Positions 38,765 through 49,708 of a stretch of DNA of 64,000 bases are shown here, piece after piece (position 1 is the stretch's first letter; the number at the start of each line of letters is the position of its first letter). The stretch spans positions 1 to 64,000 of the forward strand of contig NZ_VRTS01000004.1 of NCBI RefSeq assembly GCF_008017755.1. Direction: 5' to 3'. Below the pieces are notes generated by a model. That model was not told where the DNA came from and ran no database searches. It saw only the letters and a program-made list of their open reading frames with translations. The DNA comes from Alkalisalibacterium limincola. Lineage in GTDB: Bacteria > Pseudomonadota > Gammaproteobacteria > Xanthomonadales > Xanthomonadaceae. A program made the position numbers and the translations under genes.

Positions 38765-38880
38765 GCCGGGATAGGTTCGCTGGCTTGCCCGGGCGTGCCT
38801 CTACCCCTCACGCGGCTGGTTGGCGCCTTGTCGATGCGTCCAGGTGCCCTGGCCGACCGATCGCTCCAAGGAGACCGCCT

Positions 38881-40179
38881 GTGTCCGACACCAAGTCCGT
38901 GGTGCTGAAAGACCCCGCTTCCGACACGTCCATCGAGATGCCGATCCTGACCGGCTCCATGGGCGCGCCGTGCGTGGACATCAGCCGCCTGCCGAAGGAA
39001 ACCGGCTACTTCACCTACGACCACGGCTTCACCGCCACCGCCAGCTGCAAGTCCGCCATCACCTACATCGACGGCGACGAGGGCGTCCTGCTTTACCGCG
39101 GCTACCCGATCGACCAGCTGGCGGAGAAGTCGAATTTCCTGGAAGTCAGCCAGCTGCTGATGGACGGCGAGCTGCCGACCCAGGCCGAGTTCTCGAAGTT
39201 CGAGCACGAGGTCACGCATCACACGATGATGCACGAGGCACAGAAGACCTTCCTGCACGGTTTCCGGCATGACGCGCACCCGATGGCGATGCTGTGTTCG
39301 ATGGTCGGCTCGCTGTCGGCCTTCTACCACGACAACCTCGACCTGGAAGACCCCGAGCAGCGTCGCATGGCGGCGATCCGCCTGATGGCCAAGGTGCCGA
39401 CGATGGCGGCGGCCTGCTACCGGCATTCGATCGGCTGGCCGGTGCGCTACCCGCGCAACAACCTCGAGTATGTCGACCGTTTCCTGCACATGATGTTCGA
39501 GGTGCCTGCCGAGCCCCTGGAGCTCAAGCCGGTGGCAGCCAAGGCGCTGGACCTGCTGTTCATCCTGCATGCCGACCACGAGCAGAACGCCTCCACCTCG
39601 ACCGTGCGCCTGGTCGGGTCCACTGGCGCCAATCCCTATGCCTGCGTGGCGGCCGGCATTGCCGCGCTCTGGGGGCCGGCCCACGGTGGTGCCAACGAGG
39701 CGGTCCTCAGGATGCTCGAGGAGATCGGCAGCCCGGACAAGGTGTCCACGGCCGTCGACCGCGCCAAGGACAAGAACTCCGGATTCCGCCTGATGGGCTT
39801 CGGCCACCGCGTCTACAAGAACTTCGATCCGCGCGCGAAGATCATCCGCGAGATGTGCCACAAGGTGCTCGAGGAGCTGGGCGTGGACGACCCGCTGCTG
39901 GAGGTCGCGATGCGCCTGGAGGAGGCCGCGCTCAAGGACGACTACTTCGTCCAGCGCAAGCTCTACCCGAACGTGGATTTCTACTCCGGCATCATCTACA
40001 AGGCGCTGGGCATCCCCAAGGAGATGTTCACGGTGATGTTCGCCATTGCCCGCACCGCCGGTTGGGTGTCGCACTGGCTCGAGCAGCAGGTCGATCCGGA
40101 GGCCAAGATCGGCCGTCCGCGCCAGATCTACACCGGTGCCACGCCACGCGATTACCTGGCGGTCGATCAGCGCGGCTGA
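38881..40179 (+). CDS. gltA: Citrate synthase (type II, hexameric)
   Basis: Condenses oxaloacetate and acetyl-CoA to citrate, entry step of the TCA cycle. The 432 residues match gammaproteobacterial GltA (E. coli 427). Catalytic residues are in place: the first His in [14 protein letters not shown], the second in [15 protein letters not shown], and the Asp in YPNVDFYSG. The start is GTG at 38881 ([11 protein letters not shown]), preceded by AAGGAGA; the upstream open frame is not conserved. An NADH-sensitive allosteric type is likely by family. Confidence 0.97.
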   Translation: MSDTKSVVLKDPASDTSIEMPILTGSMGAPCVDISRLPKETGYFTYDHGFTATASCKSAITYIDGDEGVLLYRGYPIDQLAEKSNFLEVSQLLMDGELPTQAEFSKFEHEVTHHTMMHEAQKTFLHGFRHDAHPMAMLCSMVGSLSAFYHDNLDLEDPEQRRMAAIRLMAKVPTMAAACYRHSIGWPVRYPRNNLEYVDRFLHMMFEVPAEPLELKPVAAKALDLLFILHADHEQNASTSTVRLVGSTGANPYACVAAGIAALWGPAHGGANEAVLRMLEEIGSPDKVSTAVDRAKDKNSGFRLMGFGHRVYKNFDPRAKIIREMCHKVLEELGVDDPLLEVAMRLEEAALKDDYFVQRKLYPNVDFYSGIIYKALGIPKEMFTVMFAIARTAGWVSHWLEQQVDPEAKIGRPRQIYTGATPRDYLAVDQRG

Positions 40180-40207
40180 CGCCACAGGCCATGCGGATGC
40201 GGACGCC

Positions 40208-40225
40208 GCCCGGGGCTGCCCGGGC
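40208..40225. terminator. Hairpin between gltA and the convergent hypothetical gene
   Basis: Seven-base perfect stem GCCCGGG/CCCGGGC with a GCTG loop, then GCGTCTTGCT on the plus strand. Confidence 0.45.
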
Positions 40226-40286
40226 GCGTCTTGCTGTCCGGGCAACCGATCCGGCATATCCCCGGCGGCAGTCGGAACGCTTGGGC

Positions 40287-40865
40287 TCAGCGCAGGTCGG
40301 ACAATGCCTGCACCGTGCGCAGGTCGGCACGCTCGGCGACACTGGCGCCGTTGGCATCCAGCGGCCCGGTGGGGAGGAAGGCCAGCGGCAGTACGGTGAG
40401 TTCGAACGCGATGCCGTCGGCCTGGAAGCCGTGCAGCGGCACGTCGATGCCGCCGCCGCCGGGCTTGTATACGCGGCGGCCGCGCACCTTGGTGGGGATA
40501 CGGTGCTCGATCAGGAAGCGATCCACCGATTCGGCGTCGTCGGCGTGAAGGTGCAGGCAGACGGCACTGTGGACGTCCGCCGTGCCCTCGAGCACCGTAC
40601 CGGTCAGGCGCGGGTGGAACGCGGCGAAGAACCGCATCGCCTCGACCGCCGCCAGGCGCCGGGCAGAGAGCGCGTCCGTCTTGGCTTCGCCCCGGAACAG
40701 GCGCTGGTGCTCGGCAAGGGCGTCGACGATTTCCGCGTCCTCCGGCCATGCGGCGCGGTCGCGGATCCCCAGCCGGCTTGCCGCCTTGCGCAGGACCCGC
40801 GCGCGGTCCTCGTCGCCTGATTCGCTGATGATCCTGGCGGCCTCGGCCGCCAGCGCCGCCGGGCC
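40287..40865 (-). CDS. Uncharacterised protein, possibly nucleotidyltransferase-like; start not found
   Basis: An open frame of 193 codons directly after the PBP1A stop with protein-like composition (EAARIISESGDEDRARVLRK near the start, FHPRLTGTVLEGTADVHSAV in the middle). The middle segment recalls nucleotidyltransferase-fold proteins of unknown role in xanthomonads, but I cannot assign a family. No ATG, GTG or TTG occurs in the first 75 codons; the first ATG is at 40637. Either an unusual CTG at 40853 is used, or one base is missing in the CCC run at 40861-40863, which would join it to an upstream GTG or TTG start overlapping PBP1A. Confidence 0.5.
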   Translation of the reverse strand, partial: GPAALAAEAARIISESGDEDRARVLRKAASRLGIRDRAAWPEDAEIVDALAEHQRLFRGEAKTDALSARRLAAVEAMRFFAAFHPRLTGTVLEGTADVHSAVCLHLHADDAESVDRFLIEHRIPTKVRGRRVYKPGGGGIDVPLHGFQADGIAFELTVLPLAFLPTGPLDANGASVAERADLRTVQALSDLR

Positions 40866-43370
40866 TCAGAAGATTTCAAAAGCTTCCTGCTGGGTCGCCC
40901 GCTGCTCCTCGGCCGGATCACGAACCTGCATCCGGTTGAGGTCCTCGCTCTTGAAGAACTCGCTGATCGCCCCGGGCGTACCGGCCGGCACCAGCCATCC
41001 CGATTCGGGATTGATCCAGGCGGTGGTCACGCCCTCGGGCGGCTCGAACTCGCGCTCGGCCACGTCCTCGAGCGCCGCCCCCATGAAGCCGTTCCAGATC
41101 GGCAGGGCGGCACGCGCACCAAACTCACCAGCGCCGAGTGTCGAGAAGTCGTCCATGCCGACCCAGGCCACGCCGACCAGGCTGTCACCGAAACCGGCGA
41201 ACCAGGCGTCGCGGTGCTCATTGGTCGAACCGGTCTTTCCGCCAAGGTCTTCGCGGCCGAGCACCAGGGCGCCGCGTCCCGTGCCACGCCGCACGACGTC
41301 ACGCAGCATGGAATTGATCAGGAACGCCGTGCGCGGATCGATCGCCTGTTCGGCCAGCACCCGGCCGGCCTCGCCGTTGGCCAGGGCCAGGTCGTCGGAT
41401 TCCGGTCGCTCCTCGGCAGGTGCCGCGGAAGGCGCCGGTCCCAGGTCGAAGCCGTCGATCGCCGTGGGCGCGGCACCGTTTCGGCCGCCACGCTCGGGGC
41501 ACCTGGCGCAGGCAAGGGCGGGGTTGGCTTCCTCCACGACGGTGCCATCGCGGTCGACCACCCGCTCGATGAACCAGGGTTCCACCAGGTAGCCGCCGTT
41601 GACGAACGGTGCATAGCCCGTGGCCACCTCCATCGGCGACAGGGCCGCGGTGCCCAGCGACATCGACAGGTTTTCCGGGATGCTCTGCGGGCGGAAGCCG
41701 AAGTTGAGGATGTAGCGGTGCGCGTAGTTCACGCCGATCGCGTCGAGCAGCCGGACCGACACGAGGTTGCGCGAGGTGACCAGCGCGTTGCGAAGCCGCA
41801 TCGGGCCGGCAAAGGTGCGGTTGTCGTTCTGCGGGCGCCACTCGTTGCCGGCGCGGTCGACGAAGACCACCGGTGCGTCGAGGACGATCGAGGCCGGGTG
41901 GAAGCCGCGCTCGAAGGCCGCGGCGTAGACGAAGGGCTTGAAGCTCGAGCCTGGCGGGCGTTGTGCCTGGGTCGCACGGTTGAACTTGTTGGCACCAAAG
42001 CTGAAACCGCCGACCAGCGCGCGCAGCGCGCCACTCTCCGAATCCAGGCCCACGAAGGCACCCTGCACCGCGGGAATCTGCGCCAGGCGCCAACCCTCGA
42101 TCTCCTCGGTGGGCGGACGCACGCGGACCACGTCGCCCGGGGCCATCACGTCACTGGCGCGCTGCGGGGCCGCGCCGCGGCGGTTGGCGTCGATGTAGGG
42201 GCGCGCCCAGCCCAGGTTCTGCAGGGGGATCTCGACCTGGGCGCCATCCCGCATCAGCACGGTCGCGCTGCCGGCGCTGCTTTCCAGGACCAGGCCCGGC
42301 TGCAGCGTTCCAAGGACCGGGATGCCACGAAGGCGCGCGGCCAGCGTCTCGATGTCGCTCGCGTCCTCGATCTCCCACTGGGCTTCCGGACCCCGGTAGC
42401 CGTGTCGGCGGTCGTAGTCGAACAGGGACTCGCGCAGGGCCAGGTTGGCCGCCTCCTGGGCATCACCGTCGATCGTGGTGTGGACCTGGTAGCCGGCATT
42501 GAGGACGTCGGCGCCAAAGCGCTCGGTCATGGCCTGGCGCACCATCTCGGCCACATAGGGGGCTTCGATCTCGACCGGCGGCTCGTGCGGCCTCGCGGTG
42601 ATCGGGAGGGCCTGGGCGATGCTCAGCGTCGTCTGGTCGATGAAGCCGACCTCGTGCATGCGGTGCAGCACGTAGTTGCGACGGATCAGCGCGCGCTGCG
42701 GGTTCACGATCGGATTGCCGCTGGACGGGAACTTCGGGATCGAGGCGAGCGTGGCGGCTTCGTCGAGGGTCAGCTCGTCGAGCGACTTGCCGTAGTAGAA
42801 CTCCGCGGCTGCGGCGATGCCGTAGGCGCGGTTGCCGAAGAAGCTCTTGTTGAGATAGAGCTCGAGGATCTCGTCCTTGCTCAGTTCCCGCTCCATCTTC
42901 AAGGCCAGGAAGATCTCGGTGGCCTTGCGGGTGTAGGAGTACTCGGGGCTCAGGAAGAACTGCCGGGCCACCTGCTGCGTGATCGTGCTGCCGCCCGGAA
43001 CACGTCGGCCGTCGGTGGTGGCCAGCAGCCAGACCGCCCGCGTGATGCCACGCCAGTCGATGCCGGGGTGCTCGTAGAAGCGTGCGTCCTCGATCGCGAT
43101 GAAGGCCTGGCGCACCTGCGCCGGCACCTCCTCGATGCTCACCGGGTAGCGCCGCGTCTCGCCGAACTGGGCGATCATGCGGCCCTCGCTGTCGTAGACG
43201 CTCATCGGCACCTGCAACTCGATCGTGCGCAGGGTGTGGACGTCGGGCAGGCGCGGTGCGATCAGCCAGTACAGCACGCCGACTCCGGCCACGCCGAGGC
43301 ATACGACGAGCAGGCCCAGCAAGGCTGTCCATTTGATCAGGCGACGAATTCGGGGCATCCGCAGGACCAT
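40866..43370 (-). CDS. mrcA: Penicillin-binding protein 1A (glycosyltransferase/transpeptidase)
   Basis: Bifunctional peptidoglycan synthase anchored in the inner membrane. Residues 12-36 are the membrane anchor; the GT51 domain has IEDARFYEHPGID with the catalytic Glu, GGSTITQQVARQFFLS and LYLNKSFFG; an OB-like insert follows, and the transpeptidase has SSFKPF (SxxK), SRN (SxN) and KTGS (KTG). The 834 residues match PBP1A. The ATG at 43370 has a second in-frame ATG four codons on. Divergent from pilM, as in Pseudomonas and Xanthomonas. Confidence 0.96.
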   Translation of the reverse strand: MVLRMPRIRRLIKWTALLGLLVVCLGVAGVGVLYWLIAPRLPDVHTLRTIELQVPMSVYDSEGRMIAQFGETRRYPVSIEEVPAQVRQAFIAIEDARFYEHPGIDWRGITRAVWLLATTDGRRVPGGSTITQQVARQFFLSPEYSYTRKATEIFLALKMERELSKDEILELYLNKSFFGNRAYGIAAAAEFYYGKSLDELTLDEAATLASIPKFPSSGNPIVNPQRALIRRNYVLHRMHEVGFIDQTTLSIAQALPITARPHEPPVEIEAPYVAEMVRQAMTERFGADVLNAGYQVHTTIDGDAQEAANLALRESLFDYDRRHGYRGPEAQWEIEDASDIETLAARLRGIPVLGTLQPGLVLESSAGSATVLMRDGAQVEIPLQNLGWARPYIDANRRGAAPQRASDVMAPGDVVRVRPPTEEIEGWRLAQIPAVQGAFVGLDSESGALRALVGGFSFGANKFNRATQAQRPPGSSFKPFVYAAAFERGFHPASIVLDAPVVFVDRAGNEWRPQNDNRTFAGPMRLRNALVTSRNLVSVRLLDAIGVNYAHRYILNFGFRPQSIPENLSMSLGTAALSPMEVATGYAPFVNGGYLVEPWFIERVVDRDGTVVEEANPALACARCPERGGRNGAAPTAIDGFDLGPAPSAAPAEERPESDDLALANGEAGRVLAEQAIDPRTAFLINSMLRDVVRRGTGRGALVLGREDLGGKTGSTNEHRDAWFAGFGDSLVGVAWVGMDDFSTLGAGEFGARAALPIWNGFMGAALEDVAEREFEPPEGVTTAWINPESGWLVPAGTPGAISEFFKSEDLNRMQVRDPAEEQRATQQEAFEIF

Positions 43371-43395
43371 CCCGGGGGTTCATGGGTGATCCCGA

Positions 43396-43424
43396 AGTAT
43401 AGATGTCGTGGCGATCCCGGGTAA
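43396..43424 (-). promoter_or_regulatory. Promoter of mrcA
   Basis: On the minus strand TTACCC (43424-43419) and TATACT (43401-43396) with a 17-base spacer; leader of about 20 bases. Confidence 0.55.
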
Positions 43425-43551
43425 GCTTGGATCGTGGTCGGACGTCACAAAAGGCATCGACAATGTCGTCCGGATCACGTAAACAGGGGGCGTGGGGAAG
43501 ATTCGGGGATGTGGGGAAGGCGTGCGAAAGTCACTGCCGCGGCGCGGAAGG

Positions 43552-43581
43552 TTGCCATTTTGCGCGAAACCATTATTTAAT
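43552..43581 (+). promoter_or_regulatory. Promoter of the pilMNOPQ operon
   Basis: TTGCCA (43552-43557) followed after 18 bases by TTTAAT (43576-43581), in a locally AT-rich stretch; leader of about 43 bases to the pilM GTG. Confidence 0.45.
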
Positions 43582-43606
43582 GTTCTTGCGTAACAAGCGC
43601 GTGTAA

Positions 43607-44688
<1,082 letters not shown>

Positions 44689-44689
<1 letters not shown>

Positions 44690-45288
44690 TGGCCAAGATC
44701 AATCTCCTCCCGTGGCGCGCGGAGCGTCGCAAGCAGCGACAGCAGGAATTCGTCGCGATGGTGGTCGCTTCCGTCATCGGGGCCGGCATCGTGTTCTTCC
44801 TGATCCTGCAGTACCACAACGGCCAGATCGAAGGTCAGCAGGCGCGCAACCAGCTCCTGCAGCAGGAAATCCGCCAGGTGGACACGAAGATCACCGAGAT
44901 CGAGGCGCTGGAGCGCACCCGCGCGCAGCTGATCGCGCGCAAGGAAGTCATCGAGCAGTTGCAGGCCAGCCGCTCGCAGATGGTGCATCTGTTCGACGAG
45001 CTGGTGCGATCGATTCCCGACGGCGTGCAACTGTCGTCGATCCAGCAAAGCGGTCGGCAGCTGACGCTTGAGGGCCACGCCCAGTCCAACGCCCGGGTCA
45101 GTGCCTACATGCGCAGCCTGGAGGCCTCGGAGTGGATGACAAGTCCGGACCTCTCGATCATCGAGGCGCGTGATGGGCCCAATGCCCTGCCGTTCGCGTT
45201 CATCCTGCGAGTCCAGATGGCCACGCCGGGGCAGAACGAGGACAGCGGCGTGATCATTGACGATGGTACGGCAGGGGGGGCGCTCTAA
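44689..45288 (+). CDS. pilN: Type IV pilus assembly protein PilN
   Basis: Inner-membrane protein linking PilM to PilO. Starts MAKINLLPWRAERRKQRQQEF, whose INLLPWR motif inserts into PilM, followed by one membrane helix (about 21-42), a coiled coil and a periplasmic ferredoxin-like domain. 199 residues. Overlaps pilM and pilO by one base each. Confidence 0.95.
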
Positions 45289-45929
45289 TGGCCAACGTGG
45301 ACCTGAAGGACTTCAGCAACGCCGGAACCTGGCCGCTGGGCTACAAGGTGATGGTGTGCGTGTTCGTCGCCGCGCTCATCCTGCTGGTGGGCTGGTTCGC
45401 CCTGATCAACGACAAGCGCGACCAGATCGAAAACCTGGAGCGTACCGAGCAGAACCTGCGCACCGAATTCCAGACCAAGCAGGAGCGGGCATCGAACCTG
45501 GAGCCGCTCAAGGAGCAGCTGGCGCAGATGGAAGTGATGCTGCAGCAGATGTTGCGGCAGCTGCCGAGCCGGACCGAGATGCCCGACCTGATCGTGGACA
45601 TCTCGCAGACCGCGCTGGCCAGCGGCATTTCCAACGAGTTGTTCCAGCCGGGGCCGGAAGTGCCGCGGGAGTTCTATGCCGAGAAGCCGATCTCGCTTCG
45701 CATGGTGGGCAGCTACCATCAGTTCGGCGCGTTCGTCAGCGGCGTGGCCTCGCTGCCGCGGGTCGTCATCATGACGATGCACGATATTTCACTGCAGCCG
45801 CGTGCGGGTGGCACGATCACCTCCGCCTCGGGTGCCCTGGTGCTCGAGGGCACGGTGCGCACCTACCGCTACCTCGATGACGACGAGATTGCAGAGCAGG
45901 CGCAGCCTGCCGCCGGTGGGAGTCGCTGA
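45288..45929 (+). CDS. pilO: Type IV pilus assembly protein PilO
   Basis: Partner of PilN in the inner-membrane alignment complex. A 213-residue protein with a short cytoplasmic N-terminus, one membrane helix (about 20-42, VCVFVAALILLVGWFALI), a coiled coil with repeated Glu-Gln-Leu, and a periplasmic domain containing LPSRTEMPDLIVDISQTA and SYHQFGAFVSGVASLPRVV, both typical of PilO. Starts on the pilN stop codon. Confidence 0.95.
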   Translation: MANVDLKDFSNAGTWPLGYKVMVCVFVAALILLVGWFALINDKRDQIENLERTEQNLRTEFQTKQERASNLEPLKEQLAQMEVMLQQMLRQLPSRTEMPDLIVDISQTALASGISNELFQPGPEVPREFYAEKPISLRMVGSYHQFGAFVSGVASLPRVVIMTMHDISLQPRAGGTITSASGALVLEGTVRTYRYLDDDEIAEQAQPAAGGSR

Positions 45930-45931
45930 TC

Positions 45932-46453
45932 ATGCAGATGACGATTAAGCCTTACGCCAGGGTGACGCTGGTGGCGCTGGCCCTCGTGGCGGTGACCGGC
46001 TGCACCCGCAGCACGAACGACCTGGAGAACTGGATCGCCGAGGTGAAGGCGCGACCCGCGCCGCCACTCGAGGGGATCCCGGTCATGCAGCAGTTCGAGA
46101 CGTTCGAATACGCCGCGCAGGGGCTCCGCGATCCGTTCAGTCCGCCGATCGCGCAGCGCGATGGTGCCGGCGACGGTCCGCGACCGGATCCCGACCGCCG
46201 CCGCGAAGAGCTCGAAGCCTTCCCGCTGGACAGCCTGAAGATGTCGGGCACGCTGGGCGGGACGCAGCAGCAACGGGGATTGGTAATGACGCCTGACCGG
46301 GTAGTCCACAGGGTTCGCGTGGGCAACTACCTCGGGCAGAACGAAGGCCGTATCACGGCCATCAGCGAAGACCGGATCGATGTGGTCGAGCTGGTGTCCG
46401 ATGGCGCGGGTGGCTGGCTGGAACGCCGGGCGTCGATCGCCCTGGAAGATTAA
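45932..46453 (+). CDS. pilP: Type IV pilus assembly lipoprotein PilP
   Basis: Inner-membrane lipoprotein connecting PilNO to the secretin PilQ. A 173-residue protein with a lipoprotein signal ending in the lipobox VAVTGC near residue 23, a disordered linker with the pattern GLRDPFSPP that binds PilNO, and a C-terminal beta domain (LDSLKMSGTLGG, GNYLGQNEGRITAISEDRI) that contacts PilQ. Two bases after pilO. Confidence 0.94.
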   Translation: MQMTIKPYARVTLVALALVAVTGCTRSTNDLENWIAEVKARPAPPLEGIPVMQQFETFEYAAQGLRDPFSPPIAQRDGAGDGPRPDPDRRREELEAFPLDSLKMSGTLGGTQQQRGLVMTPDRVVHRVRVGNYLGQNEGRITAISEDRIDVVELVSDGAGGWLERRASIALED

Positions 46454-46471
46454 GTGATTGGGGGAAATACG

Positions 46472-48571
46472 ATGACCGCGACGATCATGACACGCCAGGG
46501 AGCACCGCTGGGGCGCTTCGCCGGCCTTGCGGCGGCAGCCATCGCGCTGCTTGCTTTCACCGTGCCTGCCTTTGCGGAGAACATCCTGCAGCAGGTTCGC
46601 CACGAACCGGGGGCTGGCGGGCAGGTGGATATCATCCTGCAGTTCTCCGGACCCGTGGGCGACGTTCAGTCGTTCACCACCGAGAGTCCGCCGCGCATCG
46701 CCTTCGACCTCGCCGATACCCGCAATGGGCTCAGCGAGCGCCGGGTGGTGGTGGGTACGGGTGCGACCAGCGCGGTGAGCGCGGTGGAAGCCGGTGGGCG
46801 AACCCGGGTCGTGGTGGACCTGTTCCGCCCGGCCGACTACCAGACGCGCACCGAGGGCAACAACCTGGTGATCAGCGTTGGAGGCTCCCAGGGTGGGGCG
46901 GCCGTGGGCACCACCGCCTACTCGGCCGACCCGTCCAAGCGCCTCCCGGCGGATGTCGAAGTCTCCAACGTCGACTTTCGGCGCGGTGAGGACGGCTCCG
47001 GGCGACTGATCGTCAGCTTCAGTGGCGACGGGGCTGATGCGCATCTGCGCACGGAGGGCGACAAGCTGGTGCTGGACGTGCCCAATGCACGCCTCGGTGC
47101 CGGGCTGGAGCGCCGTCTCGACGTCGTCGACTTCGCCACGCCGGTTCAGACCATCGAACCCCGTGCCCACCAGGGGGCGACCCGGTTCACCCTCAGCACC
47201 GCAGGTGCCTACGAGTCGATGGCCTACCAGACCGGCAACCAGTACGTGCTCGAAGTCTCGCCACGTGCGGAGGCCACGGTGGCCGCGCCGACCGGTCGTC
47301 CGGCCCCGCGCGAATACAGCGGTCGCCCGGTCACCTTCAACTTCCAGGACATCCCGGTGCGCACGGTCCTGCAGTTGATGGCCGAGGAGTCCGAGCTCAA
47401 CATCGTGGCGTCGGACTCGGTGCAGGGCAATGTGACGTTGCGACTGGTCAACGTGCCGTGGGACCAGGCCATGGAGATCGTCCTGCGCGCCAAGTCGCTG
47501 GACCAGCGCCGCGACGGCAACGTGATCTGGGTGGCGCCGCAGAGTGAGTTGGCGGCGTACGAACAGGCCCGCGAGGATGCCCGGATCGCACTCGAGCAGC
47601 GCGCGGAACTGATTTCGGAGTATGTCCCGATCAACTACGGCAGGGCCGAGGACATCGCTTCGCTGCTGACCGAGGAGAGCAAGACCTCCCAGGGTGGCGG
47701 TGCCGGCGCTGGAGATAGCCAACAGGGGTTCCTTTCGCCTCGCGGCAGCGTCAGCTTCGACCGTCGCACCAATACCTTGCTGATCGTCGACATCCCGCAG
47801 AAGGTGGACGAGGTCAAGGCGCTGGTGGCGATGCTCGACCGGCCGGTGGAGCAGGTCCTCATCGAAGGCCGGATCGTCATTGCGACCGAGGATTTCGCCC
47901 GCGACCTCGGTGTCCGTCTGGGTGCAAGCTCAACGAACATCCGTAACCCGCGTGGTGATTTCGAGTCGGGTGGATTCGATGTGAACCTTCCCATCACCAA
48001 TCCCGCGGGAGCGATCGGTTTCAGCCTGCTGCGCGGCGGTTTCACGCTCGACCTCGAGCTGGCGGCCCTGCAGTCCGAAGGCCGCGGCGAGGTGATTTCC
48101 AATCCCCGAATCATCACCGCCAACCAGCAGGAGGCCGTGATCAAGCAGGGTGACGAGATCGGCTACGTGACCCTGCAGCAGGGCGCCGGTGGTACCGGAA
48201 ACTTCACCGTCGAGTTCAAGGAAGTCGTCCTCGAGCTTCGGGTGACGCCGACCATCACCCAGGATGACCGTGTCTTCCTCGACATGAACATCAAGAAGGA
48301 CGAGGTCGAGGGCTTCACCACGACCCCGTTGTACAGCGTGCCGAACATCTCCAAGCGCGAGATCACCACCGGCGTGCTGGTCGACAACGGGCAAACCGTG
48401 GTCATCGGCGGCGTGTACGAGTTCTCCAGCCGCGAGGATCTCAGCAAGGTGCCGTTCCTCGGCGACCTTCCGGCGCTGGGCAACCTGTTCCGTCGCAAGG
48501 GCAACACGAGCACCAAGGCCGAGTTGCTGGTCTTCGTCACGCCAAGGATCCTAAAGATCGAACAGCGCTGA
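46472..48571 (+). CDS. pilQ: Type IV pilus secretin PilQ
   Basis: Outer-membrane secretin channel through which the pilus passes. About 699 residues: signal peptide ending VPAFAEN, two AMIN peptidoglycan-binding domains (about 30-130 and 155-265), STN domain (about 290-345, VTFNFQDIPVRTVLQLMAEE), secretin N1 domain (about 375-445) and the secretin barrel ending with VVIGGVYEFSS and LVFVTPRIL. I prefer ATG 46472, nine bases after GGGGG, over a GTG at 46454. Last gene of the operon, followed by a strong hairpin. Confidence 0.96.
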   Translation: MTATIMTRQGAPLGRFAGLAAAAIALLAFTVPAFAENILQQVRHEPGAGGQVDIILQFSGPVGDVQSFTTESPPRIAFDLADTRNGLSERRVVVGTGATSAVSAVEAGGRTRVVVDLFRPADYQTRTEGNNLVISVGGSQGGAAVGTTAYSADPSKRLPADVEVSNVDFRRGEDGSGRLIVSFSGDGADAHLRTEGDKLVLDVPNARLGAGLERRLDVVDFATPVQTIEPRAHQGATRFTLSTAGAYESMAYQTGNQYVLEVSPRAEATVAAPTGRPAPREYSGRPVTFNFQDIPVRTVLQLMAEESELNIVASDSVQGNVTLRLVNVPWDQAMEIVLRAKSLDQRRDGNVIWVAPQSELAAYEQAREDARIALEQRAELISEYVPINYGRAEDIASLLTEESKTSQGGGAGAGDSQQGFLSPRGSVSFDRRTNTLLIVDIPQKVDEVKALVAMLDRPVEQVLIEGRIVIATEDFARDLGVRLGASSTNIRNPRGDFESGGFDVNLPITNPAGAIGFSLLRGGFTLDLELAALQSEGRGEVISNPRIITANQQEAVIKQGDEIGYVTLQQGAGGTGNFTVEFKEVVLELRVTPTITQDDRVFLDMNIKKDEVEGFTTTPLYSVPNISKREITTGVLVDNGQTVVIGGVYEFSSREDLSKVPFLGDLPALGNLFRRKGNTSTKAELLVFVTPRILKIEQR

Positions 48572-48589
48572 CTTGCACTGAGCAAACCA

Positions 48590-48620
48590 GGACAAGGGCC
48601 GCCAAGTGCGGCCCTTGTCC
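48590..48620 (+). terminator. Terminator after pilQ
   Basis: Thirteen-base perfect stem (GGACAAGGGCCGC / GCGGCCCTTGTCC) with a five-base loop; only GTT follows, so the U tract is poor. Confidence 0.7.
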
Positions 48621-48680
48621 GTTCCGGGACAGGCTCGGGAACCTCGAACGGACCCCGGGGTCGATCCAACCGAATCCCGT

Positions 48681-48686
48681 TACCCT
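48681..48686 (+). promoter_or_regulatory. -10 element placed for leaderless transcription of moxR
   Basis: TACCCT followed by exactly six bases and the moxR ATG at 48693; no clear Shine-Dalgarno sequence. The -35 region is weak. Confidence 0.38.
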
Positions 48687-48692
48687 AGAGCC

Positions 48693-49699
48693 ATGGACAT
48701 GCCCGACACGCAGGCCCTCGCCACGGCCACGCACCAACACTTCCTCCGCCTTCGCGACCGGCTTGGCGAGAGCATCATTGGCCAGCGGGCGCTGGTCAGC
48801 CAACTGCTGATCGCATTGCTGGCGACGGGCATCTGCTGGTGGAGGGGGCTCCCGGCCTGGCGAAGACGACCGCGGTGAAGGCCCTGGCGCGGCACCTGCA
48901 CGCGCCGTTCCAGCGCATCCAGTTCACGCCCGACCTGCTCCCGGCGGACCTGACGGGCACCGATATCTGGCGCCCGCAGGAGGGCCGGTTCGAGTTCCAG
49001 CCGGGCCCGCTCTTCCACAGCCTGCTGCTGGCCGACGAGATCAACCGGGCGCCAGCCAAGGTGCAGTCGGCCCTGCTCGAAGCCATGGGAGAGCGGCAGG
49101 TCACGGTGGGTGGCCGGACCTATGCCTTGCCTGCGCTGTTCCTGGTCATGGCCACGCAGAATCCGATCGAGCACGAGGGCACCTATGCGCTCCCGGAAGC
49201 ACAGCTCGATCGCTTCCTGATGCACGTGAAGGTCGGCTATCCGGACGCGGCGATGGAAAGCCGCATCCTGGCGCTGGTGCGTGGCGAAGCGCGTCATCTG
49301 GCAGCCGGTACGGCCGCGGACGTGCCCGAGGGCGAAGGCCTCGATACCCGGATGGTGATGCAGGCGCGGGCCGAGGTGCTCGACCTGCACATGGCCGAGC
49401 CCCTGGAGCGGTATATCGTCGAGATCGTTCTGGCCAGCCGTGATGCGCAGCCCTACGACGCCACCCTCGCCGCGCGCATCGCCTGGGGCGCGAGCCCGCG
49501 CGGAACCATCGCGCTGGAGCGCTGCGCGCGCGCGCATGCCTGGCTGGCCGGGCGGACGTTCGTCACGCCGGAGGATGTACAGGCCGTGGCACCGGACGTG
49601 TTGCGGCACCGGATACTTCCCAGCTACGAGGCGAGCGCCGACGGCTGGGACGGCGGCAGGCTTGCCGAACGCCTGCTGGAACTGGTGCCAGTGCCCTGA
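48693..49699 (+). CDS. MoxR family AAA+ ATPase (single-base frameshift)
   Basis: AAA+ chaperone-like ATPase that acts with VWA proteins. The N-terminal frame gives MDMPDTQALATATHQHFLRL and IIGQRALVSQLLIALLATG, then the frame breaks near 48831: one C is missing in GGCATCTG. Restoring it gives GHLLVEGAPGLAKTTAVKAL, containing the MoxR Walker A (G-x-P-G-x-A-K-T). Walker B LLADEINRA and the sensor segment MATQNPIEHEGTYALPEAQLDRF follow. Restored length about 335 residues. First gene of the Bat-type operon. Confidence 0.9.
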
Positions 49700-49708
49700 G
49701 GGCCGCAC

